Shown: positions 6,372 through 14,370 of the stretch, one piece after another
Numbering within the stretch: position 1 is the stretch's first letter
Layout of the letters: each line of letters begins with the position of its first letter
NCBI RefSeq assembly: GCF_004348515.1
Contig: NZ_SMKH01000006.1
Span: 1 to 64,000 of the forward strand
Direction: 5' to 3'
Source: Actinomadura sp. KC345
GTDB lineage: Bacteria > Actinomycetota > Actinomycetes > Streptosporangiales > Streptosporangiaceae
DNA: 64,000 nt
The notes under the pieces: generated by a model
The model's database searches: none
The model's input: only the letters and a program-made list of their open reading frames with translations
What the model was told of the DNA's origin: nothing
Program-made: the position numbers and the translations under genes

Positions 6372-8960
6372 ATGTGGCTCATCGCGCGCCGCTCGTTCAC
6401 CGAGGGCTGGATGCGGCTCGTCGCCACGCTGATGGCGGCGGTCTTCTCGATCGGGTTGATCGCGGGCTCGGTGCAGTTCACGATGCGTGCGCAGGAGGCG
6501 GTGTCGGGCAGCGACGCCAGCGAGTACGCGAAGACGGACGTCCTGGTCCTCGGCGGTACGACCGACCCCGACGACGTTTACGGGGCCCCGGACGGGCAGG
6601 TGGCGCTGGACGAGGTCGCGGGGCGGCCCGGCGTGGCGGCGGTCGCGGGGGACGCGCTGGTCCCGGTGACCGCGAGCGGCCCGGACGGCGAGATGATCGT
6701 CCCGCCCGCGGGGGCCGGGACGACGCTGCGGCCGTGGACGGCGGAGGCCGGTCTCAACCCGTACCACCTGGAGTCGGGGCGTGCGCCCACCGCGGACGGC
6801 GAGGTCGTGGTCACCTGGCACGTGGCGCGGGCGGGAGAAGTGGAGGCCGGTGACCCGCTCCGGGTGGTGCTGCCGAAGCGGAGCCGCGAGATGAAGGTCG
6901 TCGGGATCGCCACCGTGGAGGGCCGCGGTTCCGTTGCCCGGGGCGATCTGATCCTCGCTCCGCCGGAGACCGTCCGGAAGGCGGCCGGGCTCCCGGCCGG
7001 GACATGGCAGGGCGTGTGGGTGAAGGCCGCGCCCGGGGTGGAGGCGTCGCGGCTCAGCAGGGACCTGGCCCGCGACCTGCGCGGCGCGGACGTCACCGTG
7101 CGGACGGCGGCCGGCGTGCGCGAGGCCCACTCGGCGAGCCTCCGGGCCGACGGAACGTCGATCGGCGGCGCCATCGGCATGCTCGCGTCGGTCGCGGTGT
7201 TCGTCGGCCTGTTCGTCGTGGCCAACACGTTCGGCACGCTCGTCCGGCAGCGGACCCGGCGGCTCGCGCTGCTCGGCGCGATCGGCGCGACGCCCCGCCA
7301 GATCAAGCGGCTGATCAAGCTGGAGGCCCTGGCGCTCGGCGTCGTCGCCTCGATCGGCGGCGTGCTGCTCGGCTACCCGGTGTCGGGACTGCTGACCAGC
7401 CTGTTCGCGCAGGACGGCTTCGACATCACCGCCGCCGACGCCCAGTACGGCTGGGTCGCGCTCATCATCCCGGCCGTGACCGGAGTCCTGGTCACCCAGC
7501 TGGCGGCGTGGCGGGCGGCGCGGAAGGCCGCGCGGATCTCGCCGATGCAGGCGCTCCGCGCCGCGAGCACCGAACCCGCCGGGCGGCGCCGGCCCCGGCT
7601 GCTCGGCGCGCTCGCCGTGTTCGCCTTCGCCTGCATGTTCTTCGGCCTGGTCTCCGCGATCAGGGCCGACGAGCCCCCCGGCCCCGACCGCACCATCGGC
7701 GTCTGCGTGCTGATCCTCATGGGCTCCATGACGACCGTCGCGGCGCTCGCCGTCCTCGCGCCGTTCTTCGTCGGCCCGCTCGGCGGCCTGGTCGGACGCG
7801 TCGGGACCATGGTCAGCGGGGAGGCCGGGCGGCTGGCCCGCGCCACCATCACCCGCAGCCCGCGCCGCGTGTCGTCGGCCGCGTCGTCGCTGATGCTCGG
7901 CGTGGCGCTGGTCGGCGCCACCGCGCTGATCGTCCTGTCGGTGAACGCGCGGTTCGCCGAGGCCGGGGAGGAGGTGATGCGGGCCGACCACGCGATCGCC
8001 GCGACGGGCACGACCTCGTCCGGCCAGGCGCCGCTCCCCCGCGACGTGGCGGACCGGGCCGCCGCAGCGCCGGGCGTGTCCCGGGCGACGCCGCTCACCG
8101 GCACCGAGGCCAAGCTGGTCTCCCCGCGTCCGAAGAGCCCCTACGGCGACGAGGATCCCGCGCCGCTGTACCTGATGGTGTCGGGTGCCGACCAGACCGC
8201 GCTGCCGTCCGTCCTCGACCTCGGCGGCGACCTGCGGCCGCTCCGCACCGGGGAGATCGGGCTCACGTCCACGATCATGAAGGCGCAGAAGCTGGAGAAG
8301 GGGCAGCGGATCGTCGTCCGCGGCGGCGCGGGCCGGGTGGCGCTGACGGTCGCGGGCGCCTACCACGACCCGTCCCACGTGTTCGCCGACCAGGCGCTCG
8401 TGTCACCGGCGACCATGGACCGGCTGGACCCGGACGCCGCCACGCAGGCGGTCCTCGTCAAGGGAGGCACGAAGGACGGCCTGACCCGCGCGGTCGCGGA
8501 CGTGCCGGGCGTCGAGGTGCTCGACAGGTCCGCCTACGTCCAGGCGGCGGCCGACTCGCTGACGAGCGGCATGCGCGTCATCTACGGCTTCATCGGCATG
8601 TCGCTCGTCCTCGCCCTGTTCGGGATGGCGACGACCGTGTCGATGAGCGTCGGCGAGCGGACCCGCGAGTTCGGGCTGCTCGGCGCGGTCGGCGCGACGG
8701 CGGCTCAGATCCGGTCGATCGTGCGGTGGGAGGCCGCCACGGTCGTCCTGCTCGGGAGCCTCCTCGGCCTCGGCACCGCGCTCGGCACCGTGTTCCTGAT
8801 GCACGTGGGCACGGGCAGCTCGTTCCTGAGCCCGGACCCGCCCTGGTGGCTGTTCGCCGTGGTGGTCGTCGGGGCCGCCGGCGTCACGCTCGCGACGTCC
8901 GCGCTCCCCGCCCGCCGCGCCGCGGCCGTCCCCGTCCTGGAGGCCGCGAAGTCCGAGTGA
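6372..8960 (+). CDS. ABC transporter permease, FtsX/MacB type
   Basis: An 862-residue permease with a single span near residues 15-35. A large extracytoplasmic domain follows, then an FtsX core with three spans (about 275-400, including RTRRLALLGAIGATPRQIKR). Two middle spans (about 410-475), a second extracytoplasmic domain and a second FtsX core (about 730-855, RTREFGLLGAVGATAAQIRS) complete it. Proteins of this layout export lipids, peptides or toxins, or act mechanically. The substrate is unknown. The partner ATPase is the gene at 9076. The ATG at 6372 follows GGAGGG in the ghost ORF. Confidence 0.88.
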   Translation: MWLIARRSFTEGWMRLVATLMAAVFSIGLIAGSVQFTMRAQEAVSGSDASEYAKTDVLVLGGTTDPDDVYGAPDGQVALDEVAGRPGVAAVAGDALVPVTASGPDGEMIVPPAGAGTTLRPWTAEAGLNPYHLESGRAPTADGEVVVTWHVARAGEVEAGDPLRVVLPKRSREMKVVGIATVEGRGSVARGDLILAPPETVRKAAGLPAGTWQGVWVKAAPGVEASRLSRDLARDLRGADVTVRTAAGVREAHSASLRADGTSIGGAIGMLASVAVFVGLFVVANTFGTLVRQRTRRLALLGAIGATPRQIKRLIKLEALALGVVASIGGVLLGYPVSGLLTSLFAQDGFDITAADAQYGWVALIIPAVTGVLVTQLAAWRAARKAARISPMQALRAASTEPAGRRRPRLLGALAVFAFACMFFGLVSAIRADEPPGPDRTIGVCVLILMGSMTTVAALAVLAPFFVGPLGGLVGRVGTMVSGEAGRLARATITRSPRRVSSAASSLMLGVALVGATALIVLSVNARFAEAGEEVMRADHAIAATGTTSSGQAPLPRDVADRAAAAPGVSRATPLTGTEAKLVSPRPKSPYGDEDPAPLYLMVSGADQTALPSVLDLGGDLRPLRTGEIGLTSTIMKAQKLEKGQRIVVRGGAGRVALTVAGAYHDPSHVFADQALVSPATMDRLDPDAATQAVLVKGGTKDGLTRAVADVPGVEVLDRSAYVQAAADSLTSGMRVIYGFIGMSLVLALFGMATTVSMSVGERTREFGLLGAVGATAAQIRSIVRWEAATVVLLGSLLGLGTALGTVFLMHVGTGSSFLSPDPPWWLFAVVVVGAAGVTLATSALPARRAAAVPVLEAAKSE

Positions 8961-8975
8961 GCCGAGCCGGGTGTC

Positions 8976-9017
8976 GGGTGGGGCTGTCCTGAGCGGAAGC
9001 TGGGGACAGCCCCACCC
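8976..9017 (+). terminator. Hairpin between the FtsX permease and its ATPase
   Basis: GGGTGGGGCTGTCC pairs perfectly with GGACAGCCCCACCC (14 bp, 14-base loop), 15 bases past the permease stop. It suggests that the ATPase has its own promoter in 9018-9075. That stretch resembles the one before the ghost ORF. Confidence 0.55.
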
Positions 9018-9075
9018 GTTTCTGGGGAGCGGGCGCCAATGCGGCGAACGGCCCCCTGGCGGTTTGCTTGGACGT

Positions 9076-9843
9076 ATGACGCAGACAACCGCCATACCCC
9101 CGGTCCAGCACGTCCACGATCACGTCGCCGTCGCGCGCGACGTGGTCAAGGCGTACGGGACGGGCGACAGCGCCGTGTCCGCGCTGCGCGGTGTCTCGGC
9201 GGCGTTCGCGCGCGGCCGGTTCACCGCGATCATGGGGCCGTCCGGCTCCGGGAAGTCGACGTTCCTGCACTGCATGGCCGGACTGGACGGGGTGTCGTCC
9301 GGGTCGGTGCTGATCGGCGGCGTGGAGATCACGAAACTGTCGCGGACCCGGCTGACGAAGCTGCGCCGCGACCGGCTCGGGTTCGTGTTCCAGTCGTTCA
9401 ACCTGCTGCCGATGCTGACGGCGGAGGAGAACATCAGGCTCACCGGCCGGCTCGGGAACCGGCCCGCCGACCGGCAGTGGTTCGACACCATCGTGGGCGC
9501 GCTGGGCCTGCGGGAACGGCTGGCGCACCGCCCGAGCGAACTGTCGGGCGGGCAGCAGCAGCGGGTCGCGGTGGCGCGGGCGCTGCTCACCCGGCCCGAG
9601 GTGCTGTTCGCCGACGAGCCGACCGGCAACCTCGACTCGAAGTCGGGCGCCGAGGTGCTCGGGTTCCTGCGCAGCGCCGTGGACGCCTACCACCAGACGG
9701 TGATCATGGTGACGCACGACCCGGCCGCCGCCGCGCACGCCGACCGGGTGCTGTTCCTCGCCGACGGAATGATCGTCGACGATCTGGAGGCTCCGTCCAT
9801 CGACCGCGTGCACGCCGCGATGCGGCGGCTGGAAGCCGAGTGA
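9076..9843 (+). CDS. ABC transporter ATP-binding protein (MacB/LolD type)
   Basis: A 255-residue ATPase: Walker A GPSGSGKST (about 55-63), Q-loop VFQSFNLLP, signature LSGGQQQRVAVARAL, Walker B VLFADEPTGNLD and the H-loop in MVTHD. The LFADEPTGNLDS form is typical of ATPases paired with FtsX/MacB permeases. This supports the neighbouring 6372 gene as its partner. The start chosen is ATG 9076; the frame opens further upstream but the ghost copy aligns from this ATG. Confidence 0.92.
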   Translation: MTQTTAIPPVQHVHDHVAVARDVVKAYGTGDSAVSALRGVSAAFARGRFTAIMGPSGSGKSTFLHCMAGLDGVSSGSVLIGGVEITKLSRTRLTKLRRDRLGFVFQSFNLLPMLTAEENIRLTGRLGNRPADRQWFDTIVGALGLRERLAHRPSELSGGQQQRVAVARALLTRPEVLFADEPTGNLDSKSGAEVLGFLRSAVDAYHQTVIMVTHDPAAAAHADRVLFLADGMIVDDLEAPSIDRVHAAMRRLEAE

Positions 9844-9851
9844 GCGGGCTC

Positions 9852-10427
9852 TCAGCGGTAGGCGCCGCGGCGGTGGCAGCCGGTGAGGTGGTCGTCGACC
9901 AGGCCGCACGCCTGCATCAGGGCGTAGGCCGTGGTGGGGCCGACGAAGCGGAAGCCGTGCTTCTTCAGCTCCTTGGCCAGGGCCTTCGAGCCGTCGGTGT
10001 ACGCGGGCACGTCCGCCAGGTCCGCGTGCGGCGGCGCGGCGGGGTCGGCGTGGCGCCAGGCGGTCTCGGCGAGGCCGCCGGGTAGGTCGAGCGCGGCGCG
10101 GGCGTTCCCGATCGCCGCCTCGATCTTGGCGCGGTTGCGGACGATCGCGGCGTCGCCCATCAGCCGCTCGACGTCGTCCGGGCCGAAGGCGGCGACCTTC
10201 TCCAGGTCGAACCCGTGGAACGCGGCGCGGAAACCCTCGCGCTTGCGCAGGATCGTCAGCCACGACAGGCCGGACTGGAACGCCTCAAGGCAGAGGCGCT
10301 CGTAAAGGCCCTGGTCGTCGCGGATGGGACGGCCCCACTCGTCATCGTGGTAGGCGATGTAGTCGGGGGCCGACAGCCCCCACGGGCAGCGGGCCAGCCC
10401 GTCCTCGCCCCGGATCGCGGTGCTCAC
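9852..10427 (-). CDS. tag: DNA-3-methyladenine glycosylase I
   Basis: This 191-residue base-excision repair enzyme removes 3-methyladenine. The Tag zinc ligands are present: Cys in RCPWG (about 14), His in YHDDEWGRP (about 27), and His/Cys in DDHLTGCHRR near the C-terminus. FQSGLSWLTILRKREGFR and GFRFVGPTTAYALMQA form the base-binding pocket. It ends 8 bases from the convergent ATPase stop. The SRPBCC gene lies 9 bases upstream of its start, so the two are probably one transcript. Confidence 0.95.
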   Translation of the reverse strand: MSTAIRGEDGLARCPWGLSAPDYIAYHDDEWGRPIRDDQGLYERLCLEAFQSGLSWLTILRKREGFRAAFHGFDLEKVAAFGPDDVERLMGDAAIVRNRAKIEAAIGNARAALDLPGGLAETAWRHADPAAPPHADLADVPAYTDGSKALAKELKKHGFRFVGPTTAYALMQACGLVDDHLTGCHRRGAYR

Positions 10428-10436
10428 CCGCCCGTT

Positions 10437-10886
10437 CTACCTCACGCCTGTGACAGATCCGCCCCGCGCCAGGGCCGCGAGGCGCCGGAGGCCGAGGGTC
10501 ATGAACGCCTTCACGACCGGGCCGGCGACGATCCATCCGGCGCGTCCGAGGGGTCCGAGCGGGAGGTCGACGCGCTCGGCCCACACGACGCGGCTGCCGG
10601 AGCCCTCCGGGACGACCTTGAACCACGCCTCGCCGCGCACCACCCGGCCGGTGTGCCGGACCGCGACGCGGCGGCCGTCCCGCCAGTCGGTGATGACCAT
10701 CGTGTCGAGGAATCCGACCGGCCCCACGCCCGTCCAGCCCCGGATCTCGTCGCCGACCCTGTCGCCGCCCTCGGCGCTGGTGAACGGCATCCACTCGCGA
10801 TGCCTCGGCCAGTCGGTCAGGACCTCGAAGACGCGTTCGGCGGGGGCGTCCGAAACCGCCTCGGCGTGGACGGCGACCGCGCTCAC
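10437..10886 (-). CDS. SRPBCC (START-like) family protein
   Basis: A 149-residue helix-grip protein. It begins with VHAEAVSDAPAERVFEVLTD, the usual first strand and helix of polyketide cyclase/dehydrase-like SRPBCC proteins. Beta strands such as VAVRHTGRVVRGEAWFKVV follow, then a long C-terminal helix (VVKAFMTLGLRRLAALAR). The ligand is unknown. Its start overlaps the stop of the upstream 10883 gene by 4 bases (GTGA). Confidence 0.8.
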   Translation of the reverse strand: MSAVAVHAEAVSDAPAERVFEVLTDWPRHREWMPFTSAEGGDRVGDEIRGWTGVGPVGFLDTMVITDWRDGRRVAVRHTGRVVRGEAWFKVVPEGSGSRVVWAERVDLPLGPLGRAGWIVAGPVVKAFMTLGLRRLAALARGGSVTGVR

Positions 10887-11341
10887 GGGCTGTCCTCCTT
10901 CGCGAGGCCGTCGTCGACCGGTTCCTCGGTCAGGGTCTCCTTGCGCAGGAGAGGCGGCGTGCCGTTCACGGCGGGCTCTTCCAGACCGTGCAGGGCACCG
11001 ACCGGTTCGGCCTCGTCCGAGCGGTGGCGGAGGTCCATGAGCTGCTCCTCGAGCGCCGCCACCCGGGCGTCACGCTCGTGAAGGGCGTCGGCGAGGCGGT
11101 GCAGGGCCTCGTCCGTCAGCTGCGGCTGGTAGCCCCAGAAGGTGCGGGGCAGGCGCACGTAGGCGGCGTCGTCCCCGGTCACGGGACCGCCGTCCTCGCC
11201 GAGCGGAAGCTGCGGATAGTCGGGATGGGTCTCGGCCAGCTCGCCGCCCCTGCCCATGGCGAGGACGACGACGGCGCCCAGCACGGCCAAGCCGGCCAGG
11301 ACGAAGACCACGACCACGATCACGCTCCGTTCTGCTCGCAC
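10883..11341 (-). CDS. Single-span membrane protein with DivIVA-like segment
   Basis: A 152-residue protein with an N-terminal span (about 6-29, VIVVVVFVLAGLAVLGAVVV). It then has RTFWGYQPQLTDEALHRLAD followed by a short coiled coil with VAALEEQL. The segment resembles the DivIVA-like region of actinobacterial proteins encoded beside tag, but it is short and diverged. The acidic tail is disordered. It is the first gene of the run 10883 - SRPBCC - tag. Confidence 0.65.
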   Translation of the reverse strand: MRAERSVIVVVVFVLAGLAVLGAVVVLAMGRGGELAETHPDYPQLPLGEDGGPVTGDDAAYVRLPRTFWGYQPQLTDEALHRLADALHERDARVAALEEQLMDLRHRSDEAEPVGALHGLEEPAVNGTPPLLRKETLTEEPVDDGLAKEDSP

Positions 11342-11390
11342 TCACTTGGAGAGACGTTCCCCAGTCCCCGATCGTGCCACGCTTGGAGAC

Positions 11391-11708
11391 ATGGGGATGC
11401 TAGAGCAGAGGGTCCTGCCACCGGACGCGCCCGTCCCGGACGGGGTCGCCGACGCGGGAACGGCGCCGCCGGCGAGCCGCGTCGAGCGGCTCACGGCCGG
11501 TGGCGCCGTGGTCATGGTCACGCTGGAGACGGACGCGCGGGAGCCTGATCCCGGGCTGCTCGCCGCGGCGTCCGTCTACGCGTGGCTGGGCGCGACGCTG
11601 TTCCGCGTGCCCGATCCGCAGGCGGACGGAGTGCGCCAGGTGCTGGACATGGTGGCGTCCATCCAGGGCACCCGCCCCCCTGCGGCCACTCGCCGCGGCC
11701 TCGCCTGA
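11391..11708 (+). CDS. Small protein resembling the C-terminal end of a dihydropteroate-synthase barrel
   Basis: A 105-residue protein starting at ATG 11391. Residues 60-105 (LAAASVYAWLGATLFRVPDP, then DGVRQVLDMVASI) resemble the last strand-helix units of DHPS-like TIM barrels, in which a GA-x-hydrophobic-RV strand precedes a helix. It is far too short to be an enzyme. I treat it as a conserved hypothetical protein. It is divergent from 10883 and followed at once by the palindrome at 11718. Confidence 0.55.
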   Translation: MGMLEQRVLPPDAPVPDGVADAGTAPPASRVERLTAGGAVVMVTLETDAREPDPGLLAAASVYAWLGATLFRVPDPQADGVRQVLDMVASIQGTRPPAATRRGLA

Positions 11709-11717
11709 TTCGTCGAG

Positions 11718-11767
11718 TTGCGGCGTGTTGTTGTTATGGAGCGCTCCATAACAGCAACACGCCGCAA
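11718..11767. terminator. Bidirectional terminator: 50-bp loopless palindrome
   Basis: Two 25-base arms meet at GCGC (centre 11742/11743). They pair throughout except for one T/C position, which is a G-U pair in RNA. It lies exactly between convergent genes ending at 11708 and 11782. Confidence 0.75.
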
Positions 11768-11781
11768 GTCAACGGGAGGGG

Positions 11782-13155
11782 CTAGCCGCGGAGGCGGTGC
11801 CAGGGGCCCTTGACCGCGAACGTCGCGCCCGGGCCGGACTGGCGGCTGAAGAACAGGACGCGGCCGTCCGGGGAGAACGTGACGCCGGTGAACTCGCTGC
11901 CGTTGAGGGCGTTGCGCGCCATCGCGAACGGCTCGTCCCTGCGCGTGGTGCCGACGAGGTACTGCTCGCCGTCGCCGTCCTCGGCCAGGATCACGCCGCC
12001 GCCGTACGGGGAGACGGTGATGTTGTCAGGGCCGTCGAAACGGCCGCCCGGCTTGAAGATGAGCTGGAGCTCGACCTCGTTGCGGCGCGGGTCGTAGGTC
12101 CAGACCTGGCCCGCGTGGTCGCCGGCGGCGCCGGACGACGTGTTCGAGAAGCTCGCGACGAAGTACGCCTTGCCGTGCCCCCACCAGGCGCCTTCGAGCT
12201 TCTGGCTCCGGGTGACGTCGCCGTCCTCGAACTGCTTGCGGACGGACGTCTGCTTGGCCAGCGGGTCCGGGACGTCCACCCACCCGGCGCGCAGCCGGGT
12301 CCCGGGCTCGGTGACGAGCGACAGGTCCGGGACGCCCCGGACCTTCAGCGCCTCCAGCTTCCCGCCCGCCATGTAGGAGTGGTAGCGGCCGCGGTGCGAC
12401 CGGGGACGGAACCGGTAGAACAGGCCGAACGGGCCGGACGCGTCCTCGGTCAGGTAGGCGATGTTCGTGTGCGGGTCGACGGCGACGGCCTCGTGGGCGA
12501 AGCGGCCCAGCGCGGTCAGCGGCTCGGGCTTGGTGTCCCTGCCGTACGGGTCGACCTCGAAGACCCAGCCGTGGCTCTTGCTCTCGCCGCCGACGCCCTC
12601 GGTCTCCTCGCACGTCAGCCAGGTGCCCCAGGGGGTGCGGCCGCCGGCGCAGTTCACGGCCGTCCCGGCGAGGCTGACGTACTGCGACAGCAGGTCCCCG
12701 TCGCGGTCGACCTCCAGGGTGGTGGTGCCGCCGTTGACCGCCGGGTCGTAGGTCAGCTCGGGGGTCCCGACGGCGCGCGTGCCGTTGGTGCCCTGCTCGT
12801 GGTTGAGCACCAGCAGAGTGTTGCCGGGGCGGCCGCCGCCTCCCCTGCCTCGGCCTCGGTCACCGTGACCGTTGCCGTTGCGGCGTACGGGGAACGAGGC
12901 CATCCCGTCCTGGTGGCCGGGGACGACGACGCCGTCGGAGATGGGGTCGCCCTCCGTCGAGAGGACCTTGTACGAGAAGCCCTTGGGCAGGTCCAGGACG
13001 CCCTTGGGGTCGGGGATCAGCGGGCCGTAGCCGAACGCCTCACCGGTGTCGGCACCCGCGGAGGTCTGGAAGATTCCGTCCAGGCTTCCGGCGAGGGCGA
13101 TGGACAGCGCGCCGGCCGCGCCGCCCTTGACGACTCCGCGACGGGTCACGGACAT
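11782..13155 (-). CDS. PhoX family (DUF839) secreted phosphatase-like protein
   Basis: This protein of about 457 residues has a twin-arginine signal (VTRRGVVKGGAAGALSIALA). PhoX-type beta-propeller segments follow, including LLVLNHEQGTNG, NCAGGRTPWGTWLTCEET, DPHTNIAYLTEDASGPFGLF and FDGPDNITVSPYGGGVILAE. PhoX enzymes are Ca/Fe-dependent alkaline phosphatases. The conserved NCAGG and DGPDN segments suggest the metal site is kept. The start is MSVTRR at 13155, after GGAGT; a longer reading from 13212 has no support. Confidence 0.85.
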   Translation of the reverse strand: MSVTRRGVVKGGAAGALSIALAGSLDGIFQTSAGADTGEAFGYGPLIPDPKGVLDLPKGFSYKVLSTEGDPISDGVVVPGHQDGMASFPVRRNGNGHGDRGRGRGGGGRPGNTLLVLNHEQGTNGTRAVGTPELTYDPAVNGGTTTLEVDRDGDLLSQYVSLAGTAVNCAGGRTPWGTWLTCEETEGVGGESKSHGWVFEVDPYGRDTKPEPLTALGRFAHEAVAVDPHTNIAYLTEDASGPFGLFYRFRPRSHRGRYHSYMAGGKLEALKVRGVPDLSLVTEPGTRLRAGWVDVPDPLAKQTSVRKQFEDGDVTRSQKLEGAWWGHGKAYFVASFSNTSSGAAGDHAGQVWTYDPRRNEVELQLIFKPGGRFDGPDNITVSPYGGGVILAEDGDGEQYLVGTTRRDEPFAMARNALNGSEFTGVTFSPDGRVLFFSRQSGPGATFAVKGPWHRLRG

Positions 13156-13222
13156 GGGCACTCCTTCACGTGAGGGGATCACGCGGGAGCCTGGTCGCCG
13201 CCCCTGAACCACCGGTTAACGA

Positions 13223-14107
13223 TCACCGGACGGACGGAAAACCCCCAGGACAATCTTGTGCCGTGAGGCCGGCGGCCTCCGCGATGGCGGAGCCCGCGAG
13301 GTCGAAACCGCCGACGCACGCGAGGTATCCGGGGGCGTCCCAGTCGTCCCCGCCGGGCTTGCCGCCGAGCGGCAGGTACGTCCCGCCCGCCTGCCGGACG
13401 AGCAGCAGCCCCGCCGCGATGTCGTAGGCGTTGATGGACGAGTCGTAGGCGACGTCCGTCCAGCCCGCCGCGACGTGCGCGAGGGTGAGCGCCGCGCTGC
13501 CGGGCCGGCGCAGGGTGGCGAACGCGTCGACGAGCAGCCCGTAGCGCCGCAGCGTCTCCGCCCGGTCGCCGGTGGCCAGGTCCCGCGCGCTCGGGTAGGA
13601 GGCGGCGAGCACGGCGGTCCGGTCGCCCGCCGCGCCCTCGCTGCGGATCGGCTCGCCGTTGCAGGTCGCGCCGTCGAGGGACGCGGTGAACATGTCGTCG
13701 CGGACCGGGTCGTACACCACGCCCGCCACCAGCTCGCCGCCCGCGACGGCCGCGATGGAGGTGCAGAAGAACGGCAGGCCGACGGCGAAGTTGGCCGTCC
13801 CGTCGATCGGGTCCACGTACCAGCGGACGTCGGCGCCGCGGCCCCGTCCCCGACCACCGTGCTCGCCGCCGCCCTGCACGCCGCCCTCCTCCCCCACGAC
13901 GACGCTGCCCGGGGTCTGCTCGGCGAGCACCTCCCGGATGGTCTCCTCCGCCGCGCGGTCGTGCTCGGTGACCGGGTCGTGGAAGTCCGCCTTCACGTCG
14001 ACCTCGGGACGGGAGCGGAACGCCGTCCGCAGCCGGTCGCCGGTCGTCCGAGCGGCGAGTTCGGCGATCGCGGCCAGTTCCCGCGAGGTGGGCACGTCGG
14101 CGCTCAT
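13223..14107 (-). CDS. Inositol monophosphatase family protein
   Basis: A 294-residue Mg-dependent sugar phosphatase: VVGEEGG (metal-binding Glu), WYVDPIDGTANFAVGLPFF (DPIDGT motif) and a C-terminal INAYDIAAGLLLVRQAGG. The last is the second metal site, with Tyr where WD is more usual. A Gly/Arg-rich loop after VVGEEGG is longer than usual. The substrate could be inositol-1-phosphate, histidinol phosphate or another sugar phosphate. The ATG at 14107 follows AAGGAG with correct spacing. The 14108-14370 gap to the divergent ThDP gene shows nothing recognisable. Confidence 0.87.
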   Translation of the reverse strand: MSADVPTSRELAAIAELAARTTGDRLRTAFRSRPEVDVKADFHDPVTEHDRAAEETIREVLAEQTPGSVVVGEEGGVQGGGEHGGRGRGRGADVRWYVDPIDGTANFAVGLPFFCTSIAAVAGGELVAGVVYDPVRDDMFTASLDGATCNGEPIRSEGAAGDRTAVLAASYPSARDLATGDRAETLRRYGLLVDAFATLRRPGSAALTLAHVAAGWTDVAYDSSINAYDIAAGLLLVRQAGGTYLPLGGKPGGDDWDAPGYLACVGGFDLAGSAIAEAAGLTAQDCPGGFPSVR

Positions 14108-14370
14108 TCGTCTCCTTCGTCGGCCGTGGGCGGGCACGCACAGTCCCGACGGTATCCGAGGATCCCCTGGCCACGCCCGCCTGGGACAGGGCCGGCCGGC
14201 ACGGGGCCGTTACAGACCCCCCGGCACGGGCAGTGGGTTCCTGTGCCGGATCAGCGCTGCCGTGGGGGGCGAGATGAAGGGCGCCGCGGTGGGCGCGGCG
14301 CGCCTCCTGCGGCACCGAACCCGGGCGGCGCGGCGCGGGCGCCCCGCCATCACGACGAGAGGAGCGATCA

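Noticed and set aside
6144-8378. Long minus-strand frame (744 codons) opposite the FtsX permease
   Set aside because: Low-complexity His/Arg/Asp-rich shadow with no motif; the plus strand has FtsX hallmarks.
11797-13173. Plus-strand frame of 458 codons opposite the PhoX-like gene
   Set aside because: Shadow; no recognisable domain, while the minus strand has a Tat signal and PhoX segments.
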